NCBI RefSeq assembly: GCF_000347775.1
Contig: NZ_APAT01000015.1
Location: 434,001 to 498,000 of the forward strand
Origin: Marinobacter santoriniensis NKSG1
GTDB lineage: Bacteria; Pseudomonadota; Gammaproteobacteria; Pseudomonadales; Oleiphilaceae
Reading direction: 5' to 3'
DNA: 64,000 nt
The notes under the pieces were generated by a model. That model made no database searches and was not told the DNA's origin. It worked only from the letters and a program-made list of their open reading frames with translations. Positions within the stretch are counted from its first letter, which is position 1, and every line of letters begins with the position of its first letter. The position numbers and the translations under genes are program-made. Positions 1-8,642 of this stretch are shown here, in pieces.

Positions 1-272
1 TGCCAGGCTTCCTGAACCACATGGACGGAACTGTTTCCGATCTTGCCAACACCCGTGCGGATTTCAACGGGCATATGCCAGTAGCTCTGGGCCAGCAGAT
101 CAATCTCCATCCGGGCCAGGATCAACGGCCAGGTCTCGACCTCAAGATCGGGATGGAAGATTCGGAAAATAGGCGTTCTGCCCTGTTCGAACCACACCGG
201 CAACGAGGTATTGCTGATATGGCCAAGGGCGTCGGTGTCACTGAAACGGGGATCAAGTTCAATCGAAAACAT
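1..272 (-). CDS. acyl-CoA thioesterase, 4HBT hotdog family (partial, C-terminus off the window)
   Basis: Ninety codons of the N-terminal part are visible; the gene runs off the left edge. The start ATG at 272 has AGGA eight bases upstream. The protein shows the hotdog thioesterase signature near its start: D12/D14, G17-H18, N21, then a W-F-E-x-G-R stretch at 27-32, the pattern of YbgC/4-hydroxybenzoyl-CoA thioesterase-like enzymes where the Asp and the helix after it position the thioester. It would hydrolyse an acyl-CoA in the cytoplasm; the substrate cannot be told. It lies 55 bp downstream of the MacB-like permease gene on the same strand and may be the tail of that operon. Confidence 0.8.
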   Translation of the reverse strand, partial: MFSIELDPRFSDTDALGHISNTSLPVWFEQGRTPIFRIFHPDLEVETWPLILARMEIDLLAQSYWHMPVEIRTGVGKIGNSSVHVVQEAW

Positions 273-327
273 AGCATTTTTCCTGAGACAAAACGCGCCA
301 GACTATACACGCAAACCCGCCCTGAAT

Positions 328-1536
328 TCACTCATGGCGAAGCGCATCTATCGGGTTCAGCCTGGCGGCCTTTCTTGCAGGGAAGAATCCGAACACCACG
401 CCGATGGCTACCGAGAACGAAAAACCCACCACCATGATCAGGGGTGATAACACGAACGGCATGTCCAGCTTCCAGGTAAGCAGCCAGGTCCCCCCAACCC
501 CCAGCAACAGGCCAATGATCCCGCCCAGTGTCGACAGCACAATGGACTCCACGAGAAACTGGTTCAGCACATCCCGGGCGCGTGCCCCGATTGCCAGCCG
601 TATACCGATTTCCCGTGTACGCTCGGTCACCGAAACCAGCATGATGTTCATGATACCGATCCCGCCAACAAGAAGACTGACAGCGGCAATCGCCCCCAGA
701 AGAACCGTGAGTGTATTGGTGGTGCTTTCCAGCGCCTCGGCAATTTCCTGAGTGTCCCGTACGTAGAAATCGTCCACACCGCCACTATCGACTCGCCTGC
801 GCTGCCGTAGCAGGGACTCGATCTGGGACTGGACCCTCTTGGTCGTGCCATCCACCAGGGCAGACACATAAATGACACTGACATCCAGTTTGCCAACCAG
901 CCGCCGCTGGACGGACTTGATTGGCATCAGAATTGTCTTGTCCCGGTCCTGGCCCATGGATTCCCCCTTTTCGGAGAGAACGCCAATGACCCGGCATGCG
1001 GTTCGACCGACGCGGATGGTCGCTCCCAGAGGCTCCTGGCCCAGGAACATTTCATCCACCAGAGTCTTGCCGATAATGCACACGGAAGCGCCCGACGATA
1101 ATTCACCGGGCTCGAACACGCGGCCGTAATCCAGGGGATGGTTACGGACTGACAGATACTCATTTCTGGTTCCAATAACCGGGATCGTGTCATTGGCATT
1201 GCCCACCACCACCCTGGCGGTGGTGGCCAGAGCCGGAGCGACTTCGATGCCATCCACTTCCCGGCGAATCGCCTCCACATCGGACAGGTCGAAGTTCTCG
1301 GCACTGGTTCGCACCGCTCCCGGCCCTCGCATGGAGGTCCCCGGCATCACGAAAAGCAGATTGGAGCCGATGCTGGCGATTCGCTCGGTAACGCTGCGGG
1401 TGGCCGACTGGCCCAGGTGCACCATGGCAACCACACTGGCCACACCAATGATGATGCCAAGAGTGGTGAGAAACGATCGGAGTTTATTTCTGGCAATAGC
1501 CTGGGCCGAGAGCGACAGAACGTCCAGCACCCTCAT
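328..1536 (-). CDS. MacB-like ABC transporter permease (FtsX family)
   Basis: 402 residues. One membrane segment near residues 20-42, a large periplasmic domain of the MacB type to about residue 270, then three membrane segments (about 278-302, 328-355 and 365-385), ending in the N-P-I-D-A-L-R-H motif usual at the C-terminus of MacB/LolC-type permeases. It lacks a nucleotide-binding domain, which is supplied by the overlapping upstream gene (4-bp overlap). With that ATPase and the HlyD-type adaptor it should form a tripartite mechanotransmission pump that moves a substrate from the periplasm through a TolC-type channel; no such channel gene is nearby. The substrate is unknown (macrolides, peptides and lipoproteins are known for the family). 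Confidence 0.92.
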   Translation of the reverse strand: MRVLDVLSLSAQAIARNKLRSFLTTLGIIIGVASVVAMVHLGQSATRSVTERIASIGSNLLFVMPGTSMRGPGAVRTSAENFDLSDVEAIRREVDGIEVAPALATTARVVVGNANDTIPVIGTRNEYLSVRNHPLDYGRVFEPGELSSGASVCIIGKTLVDEMFLGQEPLGATIRVGRTACRVIGVLSEKGESMGQDRDKTILMPIKSVQRRLVGKLDVSVIYVSALVDGTTKRVQSQIESLLRQRRRVDSGGVDDFYVRDTQEIAEALESTTNTLTVLLGAIAAVSLLVGGIGIMNIMLVSVTERTREIGIRLAIGARARDVLNQFLVESIVLSTLGGIIGLLLGVGGTWLLTWKLDMPFVLSPLIMVVGFSFSVAIGVVFGFFPARKAARLNPIDALRHE

Positions 1537-2273
1537 GCCAGAACCTCCGAAGGCGTTCCGTCCCGGACCAGTTTACCGTCGGTGAACAGAAGCACTCGAT
1601 CGGCGTAGCGGGCGATGTCCGGTTCGTGGGTGACCATAATAATGGTGACGTCACGTTCCCGCCGGATATCTGTCAACTGAGTCATGACTTCCCGAGCCAT
1701 TACTGTATCCAGATTACCCGTCGGTTCGTCCGCCAGCAGCACCGGCGGTTCCGTCACCAACGCGCGGGCGATGGCGACCCGTTGCTGCTGTCCGCCAGAC
1801 AACTCGGCAGATGTTGCCGATTGTCGATCCGCCAATCCTACGGCCGACAGGGCACTCACTGCCCGGCGATGTCTGAGTGCGGGACGAACCCCTTCATAGA
1901 CCAGGGGCAACTCGACATTGGACAAGGCACTCGTCCGTGGCAGCAGGTTGTAACTCTGGAAGACAAATCCCATGAAATGGCGACGCACGAGCGCGCGTTC
2001 ATCACGGCCCAGTGTGCCAACGTCTACCCCGCTGAAGGCGTACTTTCCGGCAGAGGGGCTATCCAGACAGCCAATAATGTTCATGCAGGTCGATTTTCCG
2101 GAACCGGAGGGACCCATGATCGCCACGAATTCGCCCGCGCGAATCGCCAGGCTGACACCGTCCAGAGCCCGCACCTCGGTCGCGCCGCTGCCATAGATCT
2201 TGTAGACATCGTCCAGTTCCACAATGGTCGCAGGCACATCCAACGCGGGAGCCACGCCGTGTTCACCGTTCAT
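1533..2273 (-). CDS. MacB/LolD-like ABC transporter ATP-binding protein
   Basis: 246 residues, a single ABC domain. Walker A G-P-S-G-S-G-K-S at 54-61, the signature L-S-G-G-Q-Q-Q-R in the middle and a Walker B followed by D-E-P-T-G-N-L-D, typical of the LolD/MacB ATPase group. It starts within the last four bases of the adaptor gene and overlaps the permease gene by four bases, so the three are translationally coupled. In classical MacB the ATPase and permease are fused; here they are separate polypeptides, a common bacterial variant. Confidence 0.93.
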   Translation of the reverse strand: MNGEHGVAPALDVPATIVELDDVYKIYGSGATEVRALDGVSLAIRAGEFVAIMGPSGSGKSTCMNIIGCLDSPSAGKYAFSGVDVGTLGRDERALVRRHFMGFVFQSYNLLPRTSALSNVELPLVYEGVRPALRHRRAVSALSAVGLADRQSATSAELSGGQQQRVAIARALVTEPPVLLADEPTGNLDTVMAREVMTQLTDIRRERDVTIIMVTHEPDIARYADRVLLFTDGKLVRDGTPSEVLA

Positions 2274-3520
2274 CGCTCTGACGCCTGCTTTACACCGACA
2301 ATGACCTCGTCGCCCGCGGACAGGTCGTCGCCGGTCAGCTCCGTGTAGAGTCCATCCGTGGCACCGGTACTGACCACCTTGCGCTCAGGCTTTCCATCCT
2401 CCAGAACCCACACGGTATTCGAGGGGCCTGACCGACCGTTGCCGGCACCTCCGGCCGGATGCCGGAAGAGTCCACCGGTATCGCCCGACTGCGACGGAGG
2501 CGTAAAGCGGAACGCCGCGTTGGGCAACCGCAGGACATTTTCGCGTCGCCCGGTTTCAATAGTCGCCGTTGCGGTCATACCCGGCTTCAACAGTCCGTCA
2601 CTGTTATCCACCGACAGCACCGTCGTATAGGTCACCACGTTATTCTCAATATTCGGATACAGGTACACCTTCAGGACCCTGGCCTGGAACTGCCGTCCTG
2701 ACCAGGCGTCGACGGTAAAGGTCGCCGACTGCCCCGCTTCGACAAGCCCGACATCCGCTTCATCCATCGACACGTGCAGTTCCATCTGGCTCAGGTCTTC
2801 CGCCAACAGAAACAACACCGGCGTCTGAAAGCTGGCCGCCACGGTACTGCCCGGTTCAATGCTGCGCTGAAGAACAACGCCGTCGATGGGAGACCGGATC
2901 ACGGCTTTTTCCAGTCGTGTACGGGCCTGCAACACGGAGGCCTGCGCCTGCCTGACCGAGGCACGGGCATAGGCAACCTTTGCTTCTGAGCGTTGCCGCA
3001 CTGCCGCAGCAGCATCCACGTCAGCCTGGGCGGCGTTGCCACGGTCCCATAATTCATTGGTCCGTCGCTCACCCGCCAGGGCTTCCTTGAGTGTCGCTTC
3101 TGCTTCGGCAAGCGAAGCCCTCGCCAACGCCAGTTGTGCCTCCGCCTGATCGAGCGCCACATTCAATTCATCGGTATCAAACAACGCCAGTGTCTGGCCC
3201 TTACTGACCTGATCGTTGTCCGACACCAGCACCTGGGTTATCCGGCCGGAAATCTCCGCACCCACGGAAACCTCGCTCTTGGGTTCCAGACTGCCGGTGG
3301 CGGTCGCCGTCAGAACCATGTCTCCCTGATCAATGGCGCGGGTCTGCCAGACGGGCACCGCTTCCGCCGGCCACAACAGGAAGAGCAACACCGCCACAAT
3401 CGCCGGGATCGCCAGCACCGCTATCAGTTTTCCTGTCCTGTTGCGGCTATGCTCGGACCGGAGGATCCGGTTTACGTCCGACGCCATTTCCTGCTGTGTT
3501 GATTGCGGCGAGTCTTTCAT
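2270..3520 (-). CDS. MacA-like periplasmic adaptor (HlyD/membrane-fusion protein)
   Basis: 416 residues from the ATG at 3520 (M-K-D-S-P-Q); a longer reading frame to 3577 exists but adds 19 residues with no family character. After a polar N-terminus there is one membrane anchor at about residues 33-50, then a biotinyl-lipoyl-like half, an alanine- and glutamate-rich helical hairpin (about residues 110-190) that would reach the outer-membrane channel, the second lipoyl half and beta-barrel domains. The sequence A-T-G-S-L-E-P-K-S-E-V near the first barrel is typical of the MacA/RND adaptor family. First gene of the three-gene export operon; divergent from the potassium channel gene. Confidence 0.92.
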   Translation of the reverse strand: MKDSPQSTQQEMASDVNRILRSEHSRNRTGKLIAVLAIPAIVAVLLFLLWPAEAVPVWQTRAIDQGDMVLTATATGSLEPKSEVSVGAEISGRITQVLVSDNDQVSKGQTLALFDTDELNVALDQAEAQLALARASLAEAEATLKEALAGERRTNELWDRGNAAQADVDAAAAVRQRSEAKVAYARASVRQAQASVLQARTRLEKAVIRSPIDGVVLQRSIEPGSTVAASFQTPVLFLLAEDLSQMELHVSMDEADVGLVEAGQSATFTVDAWSGRQFQARVLKVYLYPNIENNVVTYTTVLSVDNSDGLLKPGMTATATIETGRRENVLRLPNAAFRFTPPSQSGDTGGLFRHPAGGAGNGRSGPSNTVWVLEDGKPERKVVSTGATDGLYTELTGDDLSAGDEVIVGVKQASER

Positions 3521-3661
3521 ATTCCAGGTTCCAGCATTAGATAAGCCTTTTGAGTGCCAGACGCGAATTGCGTACAACAGTCTGTTGACGGAGCATAAGC
3601 CCGCTCTCTAAAGTCTAGGTCAGAATAAGCATCTCGCTGCCAAGCTGGAGACCCCTTTCTG

Positions 3662-4519
3662 ATGCCATCCATGAAACCAGCGAAAGTCGGATTTAGAACC
3701 CGGTTATTCCAGCTGATCTTCGAATCCGACACGCCAGCCGCCAAGGCATTTGATATTGGTCTGGTGATCCTGATCTTTGTGAGCGTCGGCATCGTGATGC
3801 TGAACAGCATTGCCGAATACCATCAAAAATACGGCACCTACTTTTTTGACATCGAGTGGTTTATCACCGTCATTTTTACCATTGAGTTGGCTCTGAGGAT
3901 CTATTGCCTCGACAAGCCCCTGCTTTACCTGAGGAGCTTCTATGGCGTCATCGATGTGTTATCGGTATTGCCGACCTGGCTGGTTTTGCTGTTCCCCGGC
4001 GCGCATACGCTGATTGTCGTGCGCCTGTTGCGAGCGCTGCGACTGTTCCGTGTGCTGGATATGATGACCATCGAGGGGGAAAAGCGCCTGTTGCTCGACG
4101 CCCTGCTCCGGAGCCGCCACCAGATCATGCTGTTCCTGTTCACGGTACTGATGCTGGTGACCATCTTCTCCTCCATCCTGTACCTGATTGAACCCGCCGA
4201 AGCCGGGTTCTCAAGTATTCCGACCGCCATGTATTGGGGGATCGTCACGATGACCACGGTGGGCTACGGTGACATCACCCCGATCACACCCCTCGGGCAA
4301 TTTATCTCTGTCGCCATCATGCTGACTGGTTACTCCATCATCGCCCTGCCAGTCGGGGTCTTTTCCGCCGAGGTCATCCGGGCCCTGCGTGCAGAGCGGT
4401 ATTCAGACGAAGCCTGCCCAGGCTGTGGCCGCCATCACCATGAACGGGATGCCCGTTACTGCAAGTTCTGTGGCACCTGGCTGGATGAAGAAACGACCGA
4501 CCCACGCGCCAGAGAGTAG
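3662..4519 (+). CDS. voltage-gated-type potassium channel with C-terminal zinc ribbon
   Basis: 285 residues. Six membrane segments in the voltage-gated cation channel order: S1 at about 28-48, S2 and S3 to about 110, an S4-like stretch with regularly spaced arginines (V-V-R-L-L-R-A-L-R-L-F-R), S5, the pore loop with the K+ selectivity filter T-V-G-Y-G-D at 199-204, and S6 to about 240. After the pore the short cytoplasmic tail carries C252-x2-C255 and C267-x2-C270, a compact zinc-ribbon pattern, in place of the RCK/TrkA_N domain of E. coli Kch. Inner-membrane K+ conductance is expected; what the ribbon senses or binds is unknown. Monocistronic, divergent from the exporter operon. Confidence 0.9.
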   Translation: MPSMKPAKVGFRTRLFQLIFESDTPAAKAFDIGLVILIFVSVGIVMLNSIAEYHQKYGTYFFDIEWFITVIFTIELALRIYCLDKPLLYLRSFYGVIDVLSVLPTWLVLLFPGAHTLIVVRLLRALRLFRVLDMMTIEGEKRLLLDALLRSRHQIMLFLFTVLMLVTIFSSILYLIEPAEAGFSSIPTAMYWGIVTMTTVGYGDITPITPLGQFISVAIMLTGYSIIALPVGVFSAEVIRALRAERYSDEACPGCGRHHHERDARYCKFCGTWLDEETTDPRARE

Positions 4520-4534
4520 CGCAGATCATGGGTC

Positions 4535-5803
4535 TTAACGCAGCACTTCCCGACTGCGATCCGGAATGAACAACAACGCCACGAAAGCAATGACTGCCAT
4601 CACTACGAGATAGAGGGCGGGCGCGGTTGAAACACCCGTGACATCAATCAGCCAGGTTGAAATCATGGGGGTTGTGCCTCCGATGACCCCCAACCCGAGG
4701 TTATAGGCCACCGAGTAACCTGAGAGCCGGTCCCTGGCCGGAAAGAGCTCAACAAACATTGCGGGGGCGGAGCCCAACGGAACCGCGATAAAGGTAATCA
4801 GCAGCAACTGCACAACGACCGCTGCGAGGATGCTGTCACTGACAAGCCAGAGATACAGCGGCCAACCTGTAATCGCCAGACACAGCATCGCACCGGCTAT
4901 GAAATGGGTCCGACGAATCAGGTGGTCCCCGAGCCAGCCGGAGACAGGAATCAGCACCAACAATATCGCAGTGGCCAGGGTATTGATTTGCAAGGCCAGA
5001 TGCAGAGGCATGCCCGTTTCAGAATGCAGCCATTCCGGGAGGTAGACGATCGGCAGATAGAACAGAACGCCGTAGGCCGATGCAAAGATGACCGCCAGCA
5101 GCGTTTCCCGACGGTTCGTGGTAAAGGCTTCCAGGAGTGGGGACGTATTACATCGCTCATCGTGGTGCCGCTGAAAGTGCTCCGAGCGAGGCAGATGGCG
5201 GCGCAGCATGATTGAGATCAGCCCGATGACACCCCCAAACAGGAAAGGCAGACGCCAGCCCCAGTCGTGGACCGATCCGCTGTCCATCCAGCTGGTCACC
5301 AAAGCCGCCATGGCGGCACCCAGCAGCATTCCGAAGATACTGCCGGTATTTGCCCAGCTACCGGCCATGCCGCGCCTTTTGTCAGGCGCCGTTTCAACCA
5401 GGTAGGTCACGGAACTGCTGAATTCCCCCCCAACCGACAGCCCCTGAACCATCCGGATAATCACCAGAAGCACCGGCGCCAGCAAGCCGGCCTGATGGTA
5501 GGTCGGAAGGCAACCGAGCAGGAACGTGGGTAACACCATCATGGTGACGGAGATCAGCATGGTCCTGCTTCGGCCGATGGTGTCTCCCAGCCAGCCAAAA
5601 ACACCGGACCCCAGAGGACGCATGATGAAACCGGCCGCGAACACACCGTAGGTCGCAATCAGGGAAGCCACCGAGTCCTCACCGGGAAAGAACAACGCTG
5701 CCAGGATACCGGCCATGTAACCGTAGACAGCGAAATCGTACCACTCCACGACATTGCCAATAAAACCGGCCAGGATCATGGTCTTCCGCTTGCCAATGGT
5801 CAT
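4535..5803 (-). CDS. MFS transporter, metabolite:H+ symporter (MHS/ProP-like) family
   Basis: 422 residues with about 12 hydrophobic segments. The N-terminus has G-N-V-V-E-W-Y-D-F-A-V-Y-G-Y, the hallmark of the metabolite:H+ symporter subfamily (ProP, KgtP, ShiA), followed by R-P-L-G-S-G-V-F-G-W-L-G-D-x-x-G-R, the MFS loop 2-3 motif. The substrate is probably a small organic acid or compatible solute such as betaine, proline or 2-oxoglutarate, but the sequence alone does not decide. It sits alone between the channel gene (convergent) and the fpr terminator. Confidence 0.88.
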   Translation of the reverse strand: MTIGKRKTMILAGFIGNVVEWYDFAVYGYMAGILAALFFPGEDSVASLIATYGVFAAGFIMRPLGSGVFGWLGDTIGRSRTMLISVTMMVLPTFLLGCLPTYHQAGLLAPVLLVIIRMVQGLSVGGEFSSSVTYLVETAPDKRRGMAGSWANTGSIFGMLLGAAMAALVTSWMDSGSVHDWGWRLPFLFGGVIGLISIMLRRHLPRSEHFQRHHDERCNTSPLLEAFTTNRRETLLAVIFASAYGVLFYLPIVYLPEWLHSETGMPLHLALQINTLATAILLVLIPVSGWLGDHLIRRTHFIAGAMLCLAITGWPLYLWLVSDSILAAVVVQLLLITFIAVPLGSAPAMFVELFPARDRLSGYSVAYNLGLGVIGGTTPMISTWLIDVTGVSTAPALYLVVMAVIAFVALLFIPDRSREVLR

Positions 5804-5908
5804 TCACGCCTCCCCTGAAGAGATTACTGATCGATTGTTACCACGCTCATTAGAACCATCTTGCGGCATAGAGGCCATTCAGCACATTGATCTGTATAAA
5901 GTCACCAT

Positions 5909-5940
5909 AAAAAAACCCGCGGCGACAGACCGCGGGTTTT
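5909..5940. terminator. rho-independent terminator downstream of fpr
   Basis: Arms AACCCGCGG and CCGCGGGTT around a 7-base loop, with A-tracts on one side and a T-tract on the other, so it can work in both directions. On the minus strand it ends fpr and isolates the MFS gene. Confidence 0.85.
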
Positions 5941-5965
5941 CAGAGGGTATAAACAGGAAACCTGA

Positions 5966-6736
5966 TTACTGCTCCACAAATGCCCTTTCGATGACATAGT
6001 GTCCCATATCTCCGCCACGGGCCTCCCGGAAACCCATCTTGTCCAGAATGGCGCACGTGTCCTTCAACATGCTCGGGCTGCCACAGATCATGAAGCGGTC
6101 CTCATCCGGGTTGAAATCCGGAAGCCCAAGATCACGGGTGATCTTGCCCGATTCCATGGCGTCGGTCAGGCGACCCTCGTTGCGGAACGGTTCCCGGGTA
6201 ACGGTCGGGTAGTACAACAGCTTGCCCTTCACCATCTCACCAAAGAATTCGTTCTCAGGCAGTTCCTCGATCTCCTGCTGGTAAGCCAGTTCAGAGATGT
6301 ATCGCACACCATGGGTCAGGATCACCCTGTCGAACGCCTCGTAAACTTCCGGGTCCTTGATGATGCTCATGAACGGTGCCAGTCCTGTGCCGGTGCTGAT
6401 CAGCCAGAGGTTCCTGCCCGGAAGGAGGTTGTCCAGAACCAGCGTGCCCGTCGGCTTTTTGCTCAACAAAATCTCGTCACCCGGCTTAATCTGCTGCAGG
6501 CGGGATGTCAGCGGACCATCGGGCACCTTGATCGAGAAGAACTCCAGCTCTTCTTCATAGTTGGCACTGGCAATGCTGTAAGCGCGCATCAGCGGCTTGC
6601 CATCGGTCTCAAGCCCGATCATCACAAAGTGGCCGTTCTTGAACCGGAAGCCGGGATCCCGGCTGGTCTTGAAACTGAACAGGGTGTCGTTCCAGTGGTG
6701 GACACTGGTGACGGTTTCTTTCATCAGGTTGCTCAT
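5966..6736 (-). CDS. fpr: ferredoxin--NADP+ reductase
   Basis: 256 residues, the size of the bacterial FprA/Fpr subclass. The FAD-binding half contains R-A-Y-S-I-A-S at about 50-56, and the NADP half has the G-T-G-L-A-P-F nucleotide motif near 115 and C-G-S-P near 222. The C-terminus V-I-E-R-A-F-V-E-Q resembles Pseudomonas FprA, where the last residues stack near the flavin. It exchanges electrons between NADPH and ferredoxin or flavodoxin, feeding iron-sulfur assembly and oxidative defence. It is divergent from a LysR-type gene, as fprA is from finR in Pseudomonas. Confidence 0.95.
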   Translation of the reverse strand: MSNLMKETVTSVHHWNDTLFSFKTSRDPGFRFKNGHFVMIGLETDGKPLMRAYSIASANYEEELEFFSIKVPDGPLTSRLQQIKPGDEILLSKKPTGTLVLDNLLPGRNLWLISTGTGLAPFMSIIKDPEVYEAFDRVILTHGVRYISELAYQQEIEELPENEFFGEMVKGKLLYYPTVTREPFRNEGRLTDAMESGKITRDLGLPDFNPDEDRFMICGSPSMLKDTCAILDKMGFREARGGDMGHYVIERAFVEQ

Positions 6737-6875
6737 GTAAACCCCTTACCTGCTCTGATACGAAAAGATTAAGCCTAAAATTGAATTGCCTAAATTCTAC
6801 CCCACCACTAACCTATCGATGAAATGGGATATTCTCATAACCTTATTCGGGCCAATCGATTTATAGCGATTCATT
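6737..6875. promoter_or_regulatory. fpr-finR divergent control region
   Basis: 139 bp between two divergent starts. It holds an 18-bp imperfect palindrome at 6854-6871 (AATCG, eight bases, CGATT) directly in front of finR, and a pair of direct repeats GCCTAAA/TTTAGGC at about 6774-6803 nearer fpr. These are plausible LysR-type contact sites, but no FinR binding sequence is confirmed from sequence alone. Confidence 0.45.
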
Positions 6876-7757
6876 ATGAAATTCAGTTTCCGCCAACTCG
6901 AAGTATTCCTCGCCGCTGCCCATTTTCAGAACATCACCCGGGCCGCCGAATCCCTTGCCATGTCCCAGTCGGCCGCCAGTAGCGCCCTCAAGGAGCTGGA
7001 GAACCAGTTCGATATCCAGCTTTTCGACCGGGTCGGCAAGCGCCTGCAACTCAACGAGCTGGGGAGACTGTACCGGCCGAAAGTCGAATCCGTTCTGGCT
7101 CAGGCGAGCGAACTGGAACAGGCCTTCAGCAAACATACCGAGATCGGGGCCCTCAAGGTCGGCGCGACATTAACCATAGGAAACTATCTGGCCGTTGGCG
7201 TCATGGCCCAATACATGAATACCCCTACTCACCCCCGGGTGTCTCTGGAAGTGGCCAATACCAGTACCATCGCCCGGCGGGTAAAGGATTTTGAGCTGGA
7301 CATCGGGTTGATCGAGGGCGAACTCCAGTCTCCGGAGCTGGAGGTCATTCCCTGGCGGGACGATAAGCTGATCGTGTTCTGCGCACCGGATCACCCTCTC
7401 GCCCAAAAGGGCACGCTGACCGACGATGACCTCCGCGACGCCACCTGGATCATGCGGGAACCCGGTTCCGGCACCCGCCAGAGCTTCGAGCGCGGCATGC
7501 ACGGTTTGCTTCCCGACCTTAACGTGCTCCTGGAACTGGAGCATACCGAAGCCATCAAGCGAGCCGTCGAGGCCAACCTCGGCATCGGCTGCCTGTCACA
7601 GGTCGTCCTGGTGGATGCCTTCAAACGCGGGAGCCTGGTCCCCCTCTCGGTGCCGTCACACCGTCACTTCGACCGGCACTTCTACTTCATCCTGCACAAA
7701 CAGAAATACCGGAGTGCCGGCATTGATGCGTGGATCGAGTTGTGTCGGGCACTGTAA
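6876..7757 (+). CDS. finR: LysR-family regulator, FinR-like
   Basis: 293 residues. The N-terminal winged helix-turn-helix is intact (F-R-Q-L-E-V-F-L-A-A-A, then S-Q-S-A-A-S-S-A-L-K-E-L-E at about 30-43), followed by a periplasmic-binding-protein-like effector domain from about 90. Known for the family: in Pseudomonas, FinR lies divergent to fprA and activates it under superoxide stress. The name here rests on this gene order and overall similarity; regulation of fpr is therefore inferred. Confidence 0.85.
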   Translation: MKFSFRQLEVFLAAAHFQNITRAAESLAMSQSAASSALKELENQFDIQLFDRVGKRLQLNELGRLYRPKVESVLAQASELEQAFSKHTEIGALKVGATLTIGNYLAVGVMAQYMNTPTHPRVSLEVANTSTIARRVKDFELDIGLIEGELQSPELEVIPWRDDKLIVFCAPDHPLAQKGTLTDDDLRDATWIMREPGSGTRQSFERGMHGLLPDLNVLLELEHTEAIKRAVEANLGIGCLSQVVLVDAFKRGSLVPLSVPSHRHFDRHFYFILHKQKYRSAGIDAWIELCRAL

Positions 7758-7769
7758 GGCCCGCCGCGG

Positions 7770-8384
7770 CTACCCCGCGGGGATAACCGGCCCGCTGTGG
7801 AAACGGAACTCGGTGTCGGGTGTCTCGATCAGTTCCTTTTCGAGCGCCAGAAACACGTCAACACGCTCGTCTACCGGCCCGCCATTGGCCTGCACCGCCA
7901 GTTTTAGATAATCCTGATAGTGCCGGGCCTCGGACTTGAGCAGGCTGTTGTAGAAATCCGCCAGTTTCTCGTCCAGATGTGGAGCCAGTGCGGCAAATCG
8001 CTCACAGGACCGGGCTTCGATGATCGCGCCGACGATCAACACGTCCACCAGTCTGCCCGGATCCTCGCTGCGAACCGCCTGCCGCAGCCCCGCTGCGTAT
8101 CGGGCCGGAGAAAGATGGGTATACGCAATGTCCCGCTTTCCCATGATTGCCAATACCTGCTCGAAATGCCGAAGTTCCTCGCGCGCAAGGCGGGACATCC
8201 TGTTCAGCAGATCCACGTTATCGACATACCGGTACATCAGGCTCAACGCCGTCGAGGCGGCCTTTTTCTCGCAGTGGGCATGATCGATCAACAGGACATC
8301 CTGGCTGGCCAGGGCATTGTCGATCCACTCCGGCGGCGTACGGCAGGGAAGGAAATCGTGAATCTCTTTCAGGGCGTCATTCAT
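7770..8384 (-). CDS. miaE: tRNA-(ms2io6A)-hydroxylase MiaE
   Basis: 204 residues, the usual length. A ferritin-like four-helix fold with carboxylate/His motifs typical of a non-haem di-iron centre: an early E-K-K-A-A-S helix, R-E-E-L-R-H-F near 68, E-A-R-S-C-E-R-F near 124 and E-A-R-H-Y-Q-D-Y near 155. It hydroxylates the isopentenyl group of 2-methylthio-N6-isopentenyladenosine at position 37 of tRNAs reading U-starting codons, using O2. Convergent with finR, with only 12 bp between stops and no clear terminator. Confidence 0.93.
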   Translation of the reverse strand: MNDALKEIHDFLPCRTPPEWIDNALASQDVLLIDHAHCEKKAASTALSLMYRYVDNVDLLNRMSRLAREELRHFEQVLAIMGKRDIAYTHLSPARYAAGLRQAVRSEDPGRLVDVLIVGAIIEARSCERFAALAPHLDEKLADFYNSLLKSEARHYQDYLKLAVQANGGPVDERVDVFLALEKELIETPDTEFRFHSGPVIPAG

Positions 8385-8501
8385 GGCAATACACGGGCTG
8401 AATTGTGAAAAGGCGGGAGTATAGCGTAGCTAACAGATTTCTCCGACCACTGTCCAACTTAACTTTATAAGGGCTTTCCTATAGAATGCAGCGCCAGTTT
8501 A

Positions 8502-8565
8502 GGGAGTCTCTGAATAAACCCTGATTACCCCGCCCCACGCTTTCAGGCGTTATTCAGAGGCTCCC
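8502..8565. repeat. 64-bp inverted-repeat element (MITE-like or regulatory hairpin)
   Basis: Two 16-base arms, GGGAGTCTCTGAATAA and TTATTCAGAGGCTCCC, match in inverted orientation at 15 of 16 positions (the exception is a G-T pair) and enclose 32 bp. It lies inside the acnB upstream region, about 80 bp before the start codon and just after a TATAGAAT -10-like box at 8480-8487. The arms look like insertion-element terminal repeats, but no flanking target duplication was established and there is no transposase gene in the window. Confidence 0.6.
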
Positions 8566-8642
8566 GTGGCCTTTTCGCCATAAAACTCCCGCCAGGCATG
8601 ATGCCATCCAGCGGGACATTCCAACTGATGAGGGTCCATATC

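Noticed and set aside
7758..7782. GC-rich inverted repeat between finR and miaE as a terminator
   Set aside because: A short CCGCGG pair is visible but there is no T-tract and the stem is weak.
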